Assembly: GCA_029259935.1 (NCBI GenBank)
Contig: JAJDEH010000097.1
Coordinates: 1 to 18,302 of the forward strand
Source of the DNA: Planctomycetota bacterium
GTDB lineage: Bacteria > Planctomycetota > Planctomycetia > Pirellulales > Pirellulaceae
DNA: 18,302 nt
Reading direction: 5' to 3'
A program made the translations under genes and the position numbers. The notes under the pieces were generated by a model that did no database searches, was not told where the DNA came from, and saw nothing but the letters and a program-made list of their open reading frames with translations. Numbering within the stretch: position 1 is the first letter of the stretch; each line of letters opens with the position of its first letter. This document shows, one piece after another, positions 7,207 through 15,357 of this stretch.

Positions 7207-8283
7207 CTACCAGCGACGTTCGATGCCGACGTTCAGCCCGTGGTACAGCAGGCTGCTGCTGTCGACGGTGACGGGGATGGGTGGGCCGGCGACTCCGCCG
7301 AGGTTGCCGGTGTTGGAGACTTGGTCGGCGGCCAGGGCGACGCCGTCGAGATACAGCAGTTGATACCCGGCCCGCAGCGACAGGCAGCAGGAAAGATCGT
7401 AAACCGCCGTCAGCCCCAATTCGCCGACAAACGCGGCCGAGGTTTCGCTGGCATTGCCAAAACGTTGGGTGGCACCACCAGAGAAAGCGAACACCGTCGC
7501 CTCGACGTCGTTGAGGTAAACCCCCGCTTTGGCCAGCCCATCGATTCGCAGGCCACAGCCATCGTCCCACAGCGGCGCGTCGACGCCCAGTTGAAAACCA
7601 TACAAGGCATTGTCAGCGGTGAACGTGGCGATGCTTGGGTTGTTGTCAACGAAACGCAGGCTTTCGTCCAGGTCGACATAGCGAAAGCCGTAGCTCAGGC
7701 TCATGCCATCACAGCAGCGGCGGCCGACGAGTTCGAAGGTGTGCAGCTCTGAGTCCCAACGCACGTTTGTGGGATTGAAAAATGCGATCGTGCTAGCCGG
7801 GTTTGTGGCAATTCCATATTGGGTTGCAGCCGTGACCGTCTGCTCGGCACTAAATTCTTCCAGTCCCAGATACCGAATCTCCACGCCACAACCACAGCCG
7901 GTATCATAGATCAGACTCACATCGCCGCCTGGCGAGGGCTCAAAATCGAGTTGTGATGCAGACGATAGGACTGTGCCTGCTGGAACGGCCCCGCCGCCGC
8001 CTCCGACCAACAACGGAGAGTCACTCCCCAAATTCTCCCGCCACAGATGAACGTACCCGACCCGCCCTGTCCACGAAGGGCAGGCACAATCGCAGCAGCA
8101 CATTTCACAGCCACAGTCGGCGAGCGTGGCAGATACATCGACTGCTGGGGGTGCGACCTGTTGTTGAATCGCTTCCACCGGCAGCGGCGGAATGATGGAG
8201 TCATCCTGTGCAATGACTTCAGGAATCCCGGTTGAAATAATCGCCGTGAAGCCCAACAGCAATGCTAGCGAGATGCGGGACAT
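7207..8283 (-). CDS. Cysteine-rich outer-membrane beta-barrel protein (planctomycete BBP-like)
   Basis: The protein has 358 residues. ATG 8283 is chosen over an upstream ATG (8424) because a signal peptide (residues 1-25, ending VIAQ) begins there and GGAG lies seven bases before it. Seven cysteines fall within residues 57-68 (pattern CxCxxCCCxCxC), just before the first strand. The rest alternates as amphipathic beta-hairpins: GRVGYVHLWREN, GVEIRYLGLEEF, MSLSYGFRYVDLDE, LRIDGLAKAGVYLND and LSLRAGYQLLYLDG. It ends in an aromatic Trp (GIERRW), as outer-membrane barrels usually do. Most hairpins begin with a Cys or Cys pair (GCGCG, RRCCDG, DDGCG, LSCC), probably at periplasmic turns. It resembles the planctomycete outer-membrane barrel proteins annotated as BBP7 or similar; I cannot assign the exact family. 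It is transcribed in the same direction as the DUF1559 gene 436 bases upstream. Confidence 0.8.
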   Translation of the reverse strand: MSRISLALLLGFTAIISTGIPEVIAQDDSIIPPLPVEAIQQQVAPPAVDVSATLADCGCEMCCCDCACPSWTGRVGYVHLWRENLGSDSPLLVGGGGGAVPAGTVLSSASQLDFEPSPGGDVSLIYDTGCGCGVEIRYLGLEEFSAEQTVTAATQYGIATNPASTIAFFNPTNVRWDSELHTFELVGRRCCDGMSLSYGFRYVDLDESLRFVDNNPSIATFTADNALYGFQLGVDAPLWDDGCGLRIDGLAKAGVYLNDVEATVFAFSGGATQRFGNASETSAAFVGELGLTAVYDLSCCLSLRAGYQLLYLDGVALAADQVSNTGNLGGVAGPPIPVTVDSSSLLYHGLNVGIERRW

Positions 8284-8317
8284 GGGGCGACTCCGGTGTT
8301 GTTCGGTTGTAGCACTC

Positions 8318-8333
8318 GGAACAGACGTGTTCC
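8318..8333 (-). promoter_or_regulatory. Possible operator palindrome and extended -10 upstream of the barrel gene
   Basis: GGAACA and TGTTCC form a perfect 6-bp inverted repeat with a 4-base centre. On the minus strand it is followed at once by TGCTACAAC (about 8314-8306), which resembles an extended -10 element some 25 bases before the start codon. The arrangement would suit a repressor site, but with one example this is only suggestive. Confidence 0.25.
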
Positions 8334-8506
8334 ACAGAACCTTATCGACCGACAGACGCGGAATCTCCTCGATCGTGGGTACAGACGTTAAAGTCTCCCA
8401 GCAGAGGGATTGCGCAAAAGCCATGCGGGGCGATTACGTGGAGAAGTTCCTCATGACCGTTGCGTTCGACAAATACTGCCGCCTGGCCAATCTGTAGCGG
8501 ACCGGG

Positions 8507-8580
8507 CTATAACTGCGTCGGCCCAACACATCGACCGCACGAAAAGCAGCCTTCGAATCGGCGTCGGATTCATCGTCCCG
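8507..8580 (+). repeat. Dispersed repeat, copy E (frameshifted)
   Basis: This copy lies between the barrel and DUF1559 genes (8284-8719, otherwise without a supported gene). CTGCGTCGGCCCAACACATC aligns with the start of copy A, and GGCGTCGGATTCATCGTCC with its middle. In one frame it reads CVGPTHRPHE, matching the GPTHRSHE of copies A and B. A single extra base then shifts the match to another frame, where it reads VGFIV. Confidence 0.6.
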
Positions 8581-8719
8581 TGTGGGTTCGGGGGGCTGAG
8601 CGAACGAGCGACGGAACTCTGCTGCGTCTTTCGCCATGCGGCTTCAGACGACGTGATCGTTCCATCAGAGCGCATGAAGTGAGTCCTGCCGATTTGCCTG
8701 TACCGATTAGAGAAACCAG

Positions 8720-11164
8720 TCATCTAGGTCGAAAGTCACCGACTGGCTTGCCATCGCGGCAATGGAGGAGTCTTTTCAGCAACTCACGATCTATTGTCTC
8801 GGGGAAGAAGTAGGAAGCACCGTCGCCCATTAAAGCGTGGAAGCCACTCTTGTATTGGCCCACAAATCCTTTCAGCGGATTCATATCGTTGGGCACGAAC
8901 TCGGTCGGCTTCGTCCACTCGACCGCAGTTTCGTCAGCACCCTCAACGACCCAAATCGTGTTGGCCAGACCGTCCGTAATCTCCCCGAATGTAATTCCGT
9001 GAAACCTGCCCGCAGGTGCGTAAAAGGGAGTGTCTTCGGTGGGAGCACGAAAGCAGCCGCCCTCGCCGCCAATCGCGTGAATCGTCGTCATGTTCGCGCC
9101 CGCTTGGCTGTTGGGTGACCGAAAGACCGGCGGCATTTCCTCAAGCAGTTTGAGATTATGCTCGCTGTCCCAAGGTTCGTCGTGATGAAACCGATCGTAA
9201 AGCAATTGGCGTTCGATGTACGGCAACATGCGCACTCGCCAACTTAACAGCGGTTTTCCTTCCTTGTCGGTGTTGTATGCGGTGGGCAGATGACGGTAGG
9301 TATCGTTGAAGTTGTGCAGGGCAAGCCCGATCTGACGAAGATTGTTCTTCGACTGTTCCCTCCGACTGGCCAGTCGAGCTTGCTGGGCCGCTGGAAGAAG
9401 GATTCCCAGCAACCCGGGCGCGGACGTGACTAAGTTTCCGCCGGGGAGCGTTTGTTTGGTCGTAGCGGCGATTCCGTCTTTCGTTCGGCGTATGGAGGCA
9501 ACCTGCGGGCGTAGATGGGGTTCGATCGCGGAAGACGAAGGCAGCAGCGCCATGTCAAATTCGAATCCACCTTCGGCGCGCGCCTGGTTGAGCAGCAGTT
9601 GCAGACCAACTTGAATACCCGGGTAAGCAAGCTGAAAGAGCCGCCGGGAATCCGCGTAGGTGAAGATGACCGGCCCCGGTTGATCGGCAAATGCGGCGGC
9701 AACTTCCGGAACATCCGCCAACGATTCTGCTCGTTCCCGTTGCCGAAGGTGGGCTTTGATGGCTTGAGGGAAGAGTGCCAGGATTAACTCGTCCTTCGTT
9801 ACGCACCATGAAGGCAAAACAGGTGACACGCCGTGGACTGAAAAGGCATAGTAGATATCGAATTCACCAAACTTTGCTCGACCAACCGATAGCTCACTGG
9901 ACTCTTCTTCGAGCGCTTTCGCCAACAGTTCACGCAGGTTCTTGTCTATTTGCTGCAGCTTTTCGTAGTCGCGGACACGAGCCGACGCTGTCCATCCGGT
10001 CAGCAGGCTTCCATCGCTTGGAGTCGCGTAGACCGTCCAGACATCGCCGAGAGAACCAAGAAAGTCTTTGCGTAAATCGATCCCCGTTTCCTCCGCAAAA
10101 ATCCCCATTCCTTGTCGCGCCGCGTCGCCAGCCCCCTTTTCGATTTCGTCCGCGACATCCAGCATAGCGTCGACAACTTGGTCATTGTCAAGGCGCGCGC
10201 AAATCGCAACCAAGGCGTCTTTCGGAATCGGCTTCAACTCGTCTCGAGTGAGTGGTGCCCCCTTGACTAGTTTCAGCAATCCGGTTGCCGGCCCGTCGAT
10301 TTTGGTGAACGAATGACTAACGTAGCCGCCTTGATCAAGCCCGGTCACCATTCCATACGAGGAAACGTCTAGCACACCTAATATATCGATCCAGCGGCGC
10401 AGCTCTTCGTTGCCTGACGTCAAGCGTGCAACAAGCGGCTTGATCTTGCCCACATTCGCGTAGGTCAGGGTCGAGAGTCGCTGGATGTCACTTCCCTCGC
10501 GCGCCTTCGTAAGCCACGCAGGTAAACCGTCTCGCCGATTTCGGTCGATGTCGCTGAAGAGTGTCTCAATACTCTTCGCACCAAATCCGACAATCAAATA
10601 CTCGCTACGGGTCCCCCAGGTGATCTGGGAGGGAATCGGCGGCGATTGGAACTGGTAATACTCGTTTCCGCCGATCTCGACGGTGGTCACACGATCGCCC
10701 AGAAAGGCTGTCTGAAATCCCTCTAAAACTTTCTTGAGCTTTTCTACTTGCTCCCCGATGCGAAGAATAATCGCCCCCTGCACCAGGAGCGACTCGCCAT
10801 CCACCGCCGCGGAGGAAACATAAGCCGTGCCGGGACTGGCAAGAACGAGTTTGCCCCATTCATAGGCATCGCCCCAAGGTCCACTTAGCGCCCCGTCCTC
10901 TTGATGGAAGAGGCCAGTGATTTGGCTATCGATGGTTTTCAAAGCGTGCTGAACTTCGGGATCCGCCAGCAGGCGTTCGGTCTGATTCTGGCTGTTTGGA
11001 TCTGGATCAACCACGCCACCCCACGTGGTAAAAAACAAACACTCGTGGGGCGCGGCCTGCGCCAACAGCGGATCCTGTTCCGTAGGCGGAACTCCCAACG
11101 GCAACGGCGCTCCGCCACTAAGAGCCAACATCATCAGGAAACTAGACATAGCAGCAGTGCTCAT
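8720..11164 (-). CDS. Large DUF1559 (SBP_bac_10) protein with long N-terminal extension
   Basis: This protein has 814 residues from ATG 11164, which has GAGGA about seven bases upstream and starts a hydrophobic signal-like segment (MSTAAMSSFLMMLALSG). A start 18 codons earlier is possible but lacks these features. The first 580 or so residues form a region I cannot assign, with repeated alpha/beta patterns and no catalytic motif. From about residue 585, LLGILLPAAQQARLASRR and SKNNLRQIGLALHNFNDTY open a DUF1559 domain. It continues through WRVRMLPYIERQLLYDRF, PPVFRSPNSQ, an FGEITDGLANTIWVVEGA segment and the closing FHALMGDGASYFFPETID. Canonical DUF1559 proteins place this pilin-like helix at the N-terminus after a prepilin site; here it is internal. 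Function is unknown. The gene seems to be transcribed alone, with a 742-base gap upstream. Confidence 0.85.
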   Translation of the reverse strand: MSTAAMSSFLMMLALSGGAPLPLGVPPTEQDPLLAQAAPHECLFFTTWGGVVDPDPNSQNQTERLLADPEVQHALKTIDSQITGLFHQEDGALSGPWGDAYEWGKLVLASPGTAYVSSAAVDGESLLVQGAIILRIGEQVEKLKKVLEGFQTAFLGDRVTTVEIGGNEYYQFQSPPIPSQITWGTRSEYLIVGFGAKSIETLFSDIDRNRRDGLPAWLTKAREGSDIQRLSTLTYANVGKIKPLVARLTSGNEELRRWIDILGVLDVSSYGMVTGLDQGGYVSHSFTKIDGPATGLLKLVKGAPLTRDELKPIPKDALVAICARLDNDQVVDAMLDVADEIEKGAGDAARQGMGIFAEETGIDLRKDFLGSLGDVWTVYATPSDGSLLTGWTASARVRDYEKLQQIDKNLRELLAKALEEESSELSVGRAKFGEFDIYYAFSVHGVSPVLPSWCVTKDELILALFPQAIKAHLRQRERAESLADVPEVAAAFADQPGPVIFTYADSRRLFQLAYPGIQVGLQLLLNQARAEGGFEFDMALLPSSSAIEPHLRPQVASIRRTKDGIAATTKQTLPGGNLVTSAPGLLGILLPAAQQARLASRREQSKNNLRQIGLALHNFNDTYRHLPTAYNTDKEGKPLLSWRVRMLPYIERQLLYDRFHHDEPWDSEHNLKLLEEMPPVFRSPNSQAGANMTTIHAIGGEGGCFRAPTEDTPFYAPAGRFHGITFGEITDGLANTIWVVEGADETAVEWTKPTEFVPNDMNPLKGFVGQYKSGFHALMGDGASYFFPETIDRELLKRLLHCRDGKPVGDFRPR

Positions 11165-11906
11165 TGGTTGATCCTCGTGCCAGTTGAGAAGCTCAGACAG
11201 TCTTTGCGGGCCGGCCACCGTCCCTCGATAACGCGAGTTTACCAGATCTCTTGTGCCCGTGACGGTTGTTAAGGCACGCGTTAGGCTACTTTGTCGTGAG
11301 AAATCGCCGGTGCAGTCGAGATTCCTGGTCGTTTCATGTTTGGTTTCTTACCGCACCGCTGGCGGCTGGACCCGACCGACCTAACCTGCTTCGGGCCGAC
11401 GCACCGAAGTCACGAAAGCTGCCACCGAAACTGCGTCGGATTCACCGTCCGACGCTGCCGAGGAGTTTCACTCCGACGCAGGTTGGAGCAGGCCATCGAT
11501 GTGACCGCCAGCAGATAACGACCAAGCTGAACCGGTCGCGGCAAGCAGCGTCACCTATTCATTCGGCCCAGATAGGCGACTCTGGTTCAGTGTCTGGTTG
11601 TGTGGCGTTTTTTGAAGTCGAATTGGAACCGAAACCGTTGCGAATAGCTTGCCGCGTTGAACTTGTCGTGCTTTCTCGGGGACATTCAAGTATGCGGGAT
11701 TGGTATCAGGGTCTATGGGCCGTACTTTTTCGCATGGCGTTGGGTGAGCCGCATAACTCAAAACCTCAGCCCGCCACTTATTGTGGCACTTCTCGTGAAG
11801 CATAACCGCTGCCGACGGCAAACGCCAAAGTACAGGAAGGCGATGTGCCCGCCGGGTGTCAGTGCCGATGCCCCAAAGCTACAAAGCACCGTTCGGGTCG
11901 GCGGAA
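11165..11906. other. Long intergenic region with repeat copy A and no supported gene
   Basis: This is a 742-base gap. It contains copy A of the dispersed repeat (11387-11484). On the minus strand, TGG-TAAACT (11244-11236) could be an extended -10 for the DUF1559 gene, with no matching -35. A weak GCCAC/GTGGC stem lies at 11773-11787. Open frames here have mixed codon use and no recognisable motif. Confidence 0.5.
11387..11484 (+). repeat. Dispersed repeat, copy A
   Basis: This is a near copy of 16653-16750. By hand count about a dozen mismatches and a short gap separate the two over roughly 97 bases. The longest identical blocks are GAAAGCTGCCACCGAAACTG followed by CGTCGG, and GTCCGACGCTGC. 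It reads FGPTHRSHESCHRNCVGF-T-VRRC in a frame open from ATG 11336 to a stop at 11516-11518. The ATG has no ribosome site. Confidence 0.85.
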
Positions 11907-12401
11907 CTACGTCTTCGGTGTCCCGTCGGCATTTCGCATTGGGTATAACGTAACCGCTAACGAGCAAGATGCGTCGGCCACTGAACGAACAACTGTCTGC
12001 GGGATATGGTGAACGTAAGCCCAAGTGTCCCCGCAGTGGAAGCCGATATTGAATTCGCGAAGGTCGCAAGCCGTCAATTCCGCTTTCGCTCGTTCAGACA
12101 GCGAATTCAACGCATTGAGGATGGAGAGAATATCCATCGCAGCATCGCGGTCCCGTGAGTCATCATTGTGGTCTGCTTCAATAATCGCGTGCCACCTGCC
12201 GTCATCGCCTTCGGTGTAATGCAGGACGCAGCAATCCTTCAGAAGTTCCCGGTGAAGCGTGTCAAAAGGAGTGCTCGACTTCAAATCGAAGTCGGTGTTC
12301 GCATATTCAGTTTCGATTGCTTCGTTGCTCACAATCCACCAATCGATTCGGTGCCCACTTGCCGACCGCCCGCTATGCCCCGAGTATAGCTGCTGCGACA
12401 A
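11907..12401 (-). CDS. Hypothetical protein, unrecognised family
   Basis: The protein has 164 residues if it starts at TTG 12401, which has GGGAG ten bases upstream; there is no ATG near the start, so the true start is uncertain. The composition is soluble and acidic, with no signal peptide or membrane segment. Distinctive stretches are WWIVSNEAIETEY, CCVLHYTEGDDGRWHAIIEADH, a helical region (AMDILSILNALNSLSERAKAE), and LREFNIGFHCGDTWAYVHH followed by VTLYPMRNADGTPK. Codon use looks like real coding sequence. The pattern of a Cys/His-containing core ending in a TLYP strand reminds me of small uncharacterised proteins, but I cannot name the family. It stands alone between two repeat-bearing gaps, divergent from the DUF1592 gene. 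Confidence 0.7.
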   Translation of the reverse strand: MSQQLYSGHSGRSASGHRIDWWIVSNEAIETEYANTDFDLKSSTPFDTLHRELLKDCCVLHYTEGDDGRWHAIIEADHNDDSRDRDAAMDILSILNALNSLSERAKAELTACDLREFNIGFHCGDTWAYVHHIPQTVVRSVADASCSLAVTLYPMRNADGTPKT

Positions 12402-12451
12402 CCAATGCTAACTCCCGTCGGACGATGTGACCGCCCGCAAATACGGAATCC

Positions 12452-12619
12452 CCGAAACTGCGTCGGCTTCATCGGCCGAAGTGCCTTCGACGTTCCATTC
12501 CGACGCGGCGTAGCTTTAGTCCGTTTCGTCCGTCGGGTGATGTGGCCGACGTGCGCAAACAATATGTGAGAAAGTGCATCGGTCGTAGACTGTCGTTGAC
12601 ACCGACGCAAGTTAGAGGA
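12452..12619 (+). repeat. Dispersed repeat, copy C (rearranged)
   Basis: CCGAAACTGCGTCGGCTTCA matches the centre of copies A and B. Then TTCCATTCCGACGCGGCGTAG and GGTGATGTGGCCGAC match copy D. A closing segment, ACCGACGCAAGTTAGAG, matches the end of copy A (CCGACGCAGGTTGGAG). In frame it reads RNCVGFIGRSAFDVPFRR. The first quarter (GPTHRSHE) is missing. Confidence 0.6.
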
Positions 12620-12823
12620 CCGAATTTGCCGCCGAGGGTTGGCCCCTGGTGTTGGGCAACGCTGAGTCTGAGAAATCGAGCAATTATTTTCGATTCCACT
12701 ACAATCTGTTTCCTGATCCAAACTCCGCACACCTGAGACTGGCTTTATCTCCCCACGCGGAAGAACCAAGACCGAGGTCTCCATCGTCGTCAAATCCGAA
12801 GTAGAACCGGTGATCCCGCAGGT

Positions 12824-12832
12824 TGCTACAAT
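12824..12832 (+). promoter_or_regulatory. Candidate extended -10 promoter for the DUF1592/DUF1552 pair
   Basis: TGCTACAAT (TG-n-TACAAT) lies about 69 bases before the start codon of the DUF1592 gene. An extended -10 can work without a good -35, and none is seen here. A second TACAAT at 12700 lacks the TG. Confidence 0.35.
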
Positions 12833-12900
12833 AGGCATCGTTCGTCGGCCCTGGAATCGAGTAGCGAACTCTTTCGGAAATCTCACAAGAAATCGATGCA

Positions 12901-15276
12901 ATGACGGCTCGTCAAGTTTCCACACTCCTTAGCCTGTTCGCGGTCCTTGTGATATCAGATCCAACATCACTCGCGATGGCCGATGGTCCAGGCGACCCGT
13001 TGAACAGCTTTCGTAAGAGCGTCGCACCGTTCTTTCATCGGCATTGTGTGGATTGCCATCGTGGTGAGAAGGCGGAGGGTAATTTTGAATTGGACCGGCT
13101 CGACTACGATCTGTCCGCCAGCCCAGAGGTGGCCAGGCAATGGCAGAAAGTGTCCCAGAAGTTGATCCTTGGCGAGATGCCACCGGAAGACGAGCCCCGG
13201 CCGAAACAGGACGAACTCGATGCCGTGATCGAGAGCGTCAATAGGGAATCGCAACGTGCCGTCAAGATTCTGCGAAGCAAGGGCGGCAACGAGGTCGTCT
13301 TTCGGCGACTCAACAAGCGGCAGTTCAACTACACGATTCACGATCTGTTCGGGCTCGACGGTGATTTCGCATCCAGCTTCCCGGATGACTCCGTCGAACA
13401 CGGGTTCAATAACATGGGTAGCGGGTTGGTTCTTTCGGCGAGCCAGCTTCAGGCCTACATGAAGATTGCCGATGTCATTCTGGACAAAGCGATCGTGACA
13501 GGCGAGCGGCCGCGGACGCACACCGCTTCCTTCACGTTGAACGACGTCAAACCAGAGTTCCGTCGACTCCTCCGATCGAAGTACGACGGTGACGGCGTCA
13601 TCGTCATGCGCTACGGCTTCCCTAAGCTCCGTAGCAAGATCGCACCGATCGACGGGAAGTACCGATTGCGCGTGACGGCGTACGCCGTTCGCAACAAGGG
13701 TAAGTACCTGCGGCTCGAAGTGCAGCACGGGAAGTTCCGAAACCGATCGGTCGTTCCACCGGTGGACGGACGATTCGAAGTCGTCGATGAAAAACCGAAG
13801 ACCTTCGAGTTTGTTGCCTCTCTCAAGCGACGCGATGTCTTCGCGCTGTATCCTCCCGACCTGACGAAATGGATGCGCGAAGAAGATGTCGCCGCCTATG
13901 ACGGCCCGGGCATCGCCATCAAGAAGATCGAGTTCGAAGGACCTCTGTTTGATACATGGCCGCCGAAGAGTCATCGCGTTATCTTTGGCGATTCCATCAA
14001 GGGCAATTACTCGGACAAGGAAGTCGTGGAGATTCTTCGACGTTTTGCTACCAGTGCGTTTCGACGTCCTGCGCCGGAGCATGAAGTGCAGGCTTATTTC
14101 AAACTCTACCAACAGGCTCGCCACGATGGTGACGAGTGCCTACTCGGACTGAAGCACAGTTTAAAAGCAGTTCTCTGCTCGCCCCGATTTCTGTATCTGT
14201 ACGAGGAGCCGGGCAAGCTCGACGACTTTGCGTTGGCGTCGCGGTTGGCGTATTTTCTTTGGTGCAGCATTCCGGACGATGAACTCCTTCGTCTAGCAGC
14301 GCTAAAGCAGCTTTCACAGCCGACTGTTTTGAAGCAGCAGATCGCGCGGATGATTGCCGACCCCAGGATCGATCGTTTCGTCAACGACTTCGTCGGCCAA
14401 TGGCTGAATGTTGACCAAGTCGGCGAAATGCAACCTGATACGCGGTTGTATCCGGAATACGACATCAACCTGGAACGGTCGATGCGCGAAGAGACGCAGC
14501 GATTTTTTCGAGAAGTACTCATCGAGAATCTGAGCATCGGTAACTTCATCAATTCAGACTTCGCCATGCTCAACGATCGTCTGGCGAAACACTACGGCAT
14601 TTCCGGAGTCGAAGGCGGTGAGATCCGCCGAGTCAAACTGCCGCGCGACAGCCATCGCGGGGGACTATTGACACAAGCGAGTATTTTGACCGTCACCTCC
14701 AATGGGACCACAACGTCTCCGGTTGTGCGCGGCGTCTGGATGCTGGAGAACATCCTGGGCCAGCCATCACTCCCGCCCCCGCCGATCAGCACCGACATTG
14801 AACCAGACATTCGCGGAGCAAGCACGATTAAGGAACAACTGGCAAGACACCGCACCATCGCGCAGTGCAACGTTTGCCACCGAAAAATCGATCCCTACGG
14901 ATTAGCGCTCGAAAGTTTCGACGTCGTGGGCCGCTGGAGAGAGTATTACCGCAAAATCAAACCAGGAGCGAGACCGTCAAACAGTAAGCGTTTCGATCTG
15001 TATGCCCAGGGACCGAAGGTCGAGTCGTTCGCGGACGCGCCGAACTTCGGGGAATTCGACGGCTTTGAGTCGTTCCGCAAGTTGTTGATGAAAAACAAGC
15101 ACCTGGTCGTGAGATGCGTTACCGAAAAAATGATGACCTATGCGCTGGGGCGCGGACTTGATATTGCCGACGACGAGACACTCGACTCGATAACCAAACA
15201 CCTCACACAACAGGATCGCGGTCTGCAGACACTCGTCGAACAGATTGTCCTCAGCCGTGAGTTTCAGACAAATTGA
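12901..15276 (+). CDS. DUF1592-type multidomain cytochrome-like protein (PSCyt1, DUF1587, DUF1595, DUF1592, DUF1588, DUF1585)
   Basis: This 791-residue protein shows the full planctomycete domain order. A signal peptide (about 1-27) is followed by a PSCyt1 cytochrome-like module with CVDCH at 49-53 and a GEMPP motif. Then comes DUF1587 (FRRLNKRQFNYTIHDLFGLD) and a beta-rich region near 200-340 of the carbohydrate-binding-like kind. DUF1595 follows (YSDKEVVEILRRFATSAFRR), then DUF1592 (FALASRLAYFLWCSIPDDELL) and DUF1588 (RGGLLTQASILTVTSNGTTT). A second haem-like motif, CNVCH, lies at 656-660. The end is DUF1585 (FRKLLMKNKHLVVRCVTEKM, then the closing REFQTN). Length and order are complete. It pairs with the DUF1552 gene 81 bases downstream, a standard arrangement of unknown function. 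No clear Shine-Dalgarno precedes ATG 12901. Haem binding at the two CxxCH sites is inferred. Confidence 0.93.
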   Translation: MTARQVSTLLSLFAVLVISDPTSLAMADGPGDPLNSFRKSVAPFFHRHCVDCHRGEKAEGNFELDRLDYDLSASPEVARQWQKVSQKLILGEMPPEDEPRPKQDELDAVIESVNRESQRAVKILRSKGGNEVVFRRLNKRQFNYTIHDLFGLDGDFASSFPDDSVEHGFNNMGSGLVLSASQLQAYMKIADVILDKAIVTGERPRTHTASFTLNDVKPEFRRLLRSKYDGDGVIVMRYGFPKLRSKIAPIDGKYRLRVTAYAVRNKGKYLRLEVQHGKFRNRSVVPPVDGRFEVVDEKPKTFEFVASLKRRDVFALYPPDLTKWMREEDVAAYDGPGIAIKKIEFEGPLFDTWPPKSHRVIFGDSIKGNYSDKEVVEILRRFATSAFRRPAPEHEVQAYFKLYQQARHDGDECLLGLKHSLKAVLCSPRFLYLYEEPGKLDDFALASRLAYFLWCSIPDDELLRLAALKQLSQPTVLKQQIARMIADPRIDRFVNDFVGQWLNVDQVGEMQPDTRLYPEYDINLERSMREETQRFFREVLIENLSIGNFINSDFAMLNDRLAKHYGISGVEGGEIRRVKLPRDSHRGGLLTQASILTVTSNGTTTSPVVRGVWMLENILGQPSLPPPPISTDIEPDIRGASTIKEQLARHRTIAQCNVCHRKIDPYGLALESFDVVGRWREYYRKIKPGARPSNSKRFDLYAQGPKVESFADAPNFGEFDGFESFRKLLMKNKHLVVRCVTEKMMTYALGRGLDIADDETLDSITKHLTQQDRGLQTLVEQIVLSREFQTN

Positions 15277-15299
15277 ACAGCCAGACAAATTGAACAGCC
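15265..15299 (+). repeat. 17-bp tandem duplication across the DUF1592 stop codon
   Basis: CAGACAAATTGAACAGC (15265-15281) is repeated at once at 15282-15298. The first copy contains the stop TGA (15274-15276). The second lies in the short spacer before the DUF1552 gene. Confidence 0.85.
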
Positions 15300-15357
15300 G
15301 GAGTCGTGAGACTTCGGAAAAATTGATACAAATTTGAAGACGACCGGAGAGTAAACA

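Larger units (their letters stand above)
12402..12900. other. Intergenic region with repeat copy C upstream of the DUF1592 pair
   Basis: This 499-base gap separates the divergent hypothetical and DUF1592 genes. The first 220 bases are occupied by repeat copy C. The remainder is gene-free and holds two TACAAT boxes, at 12700-12705 and 12827-12832. Confidence 0.6.

Noticed and set aside
11555..11821. 88-residue minus-strand frame (MLHEKCHNKW...)
   Set aside because: Plausible composition but mixed codon use, no ribosome site and no recognisable motif; not enough to call a gene.
12967..14124. 385-residue open frame on the minus strand
   Set aside because: Antisense to the DUF1592 gene, with no domain or signal; produced by GC-biased codons.
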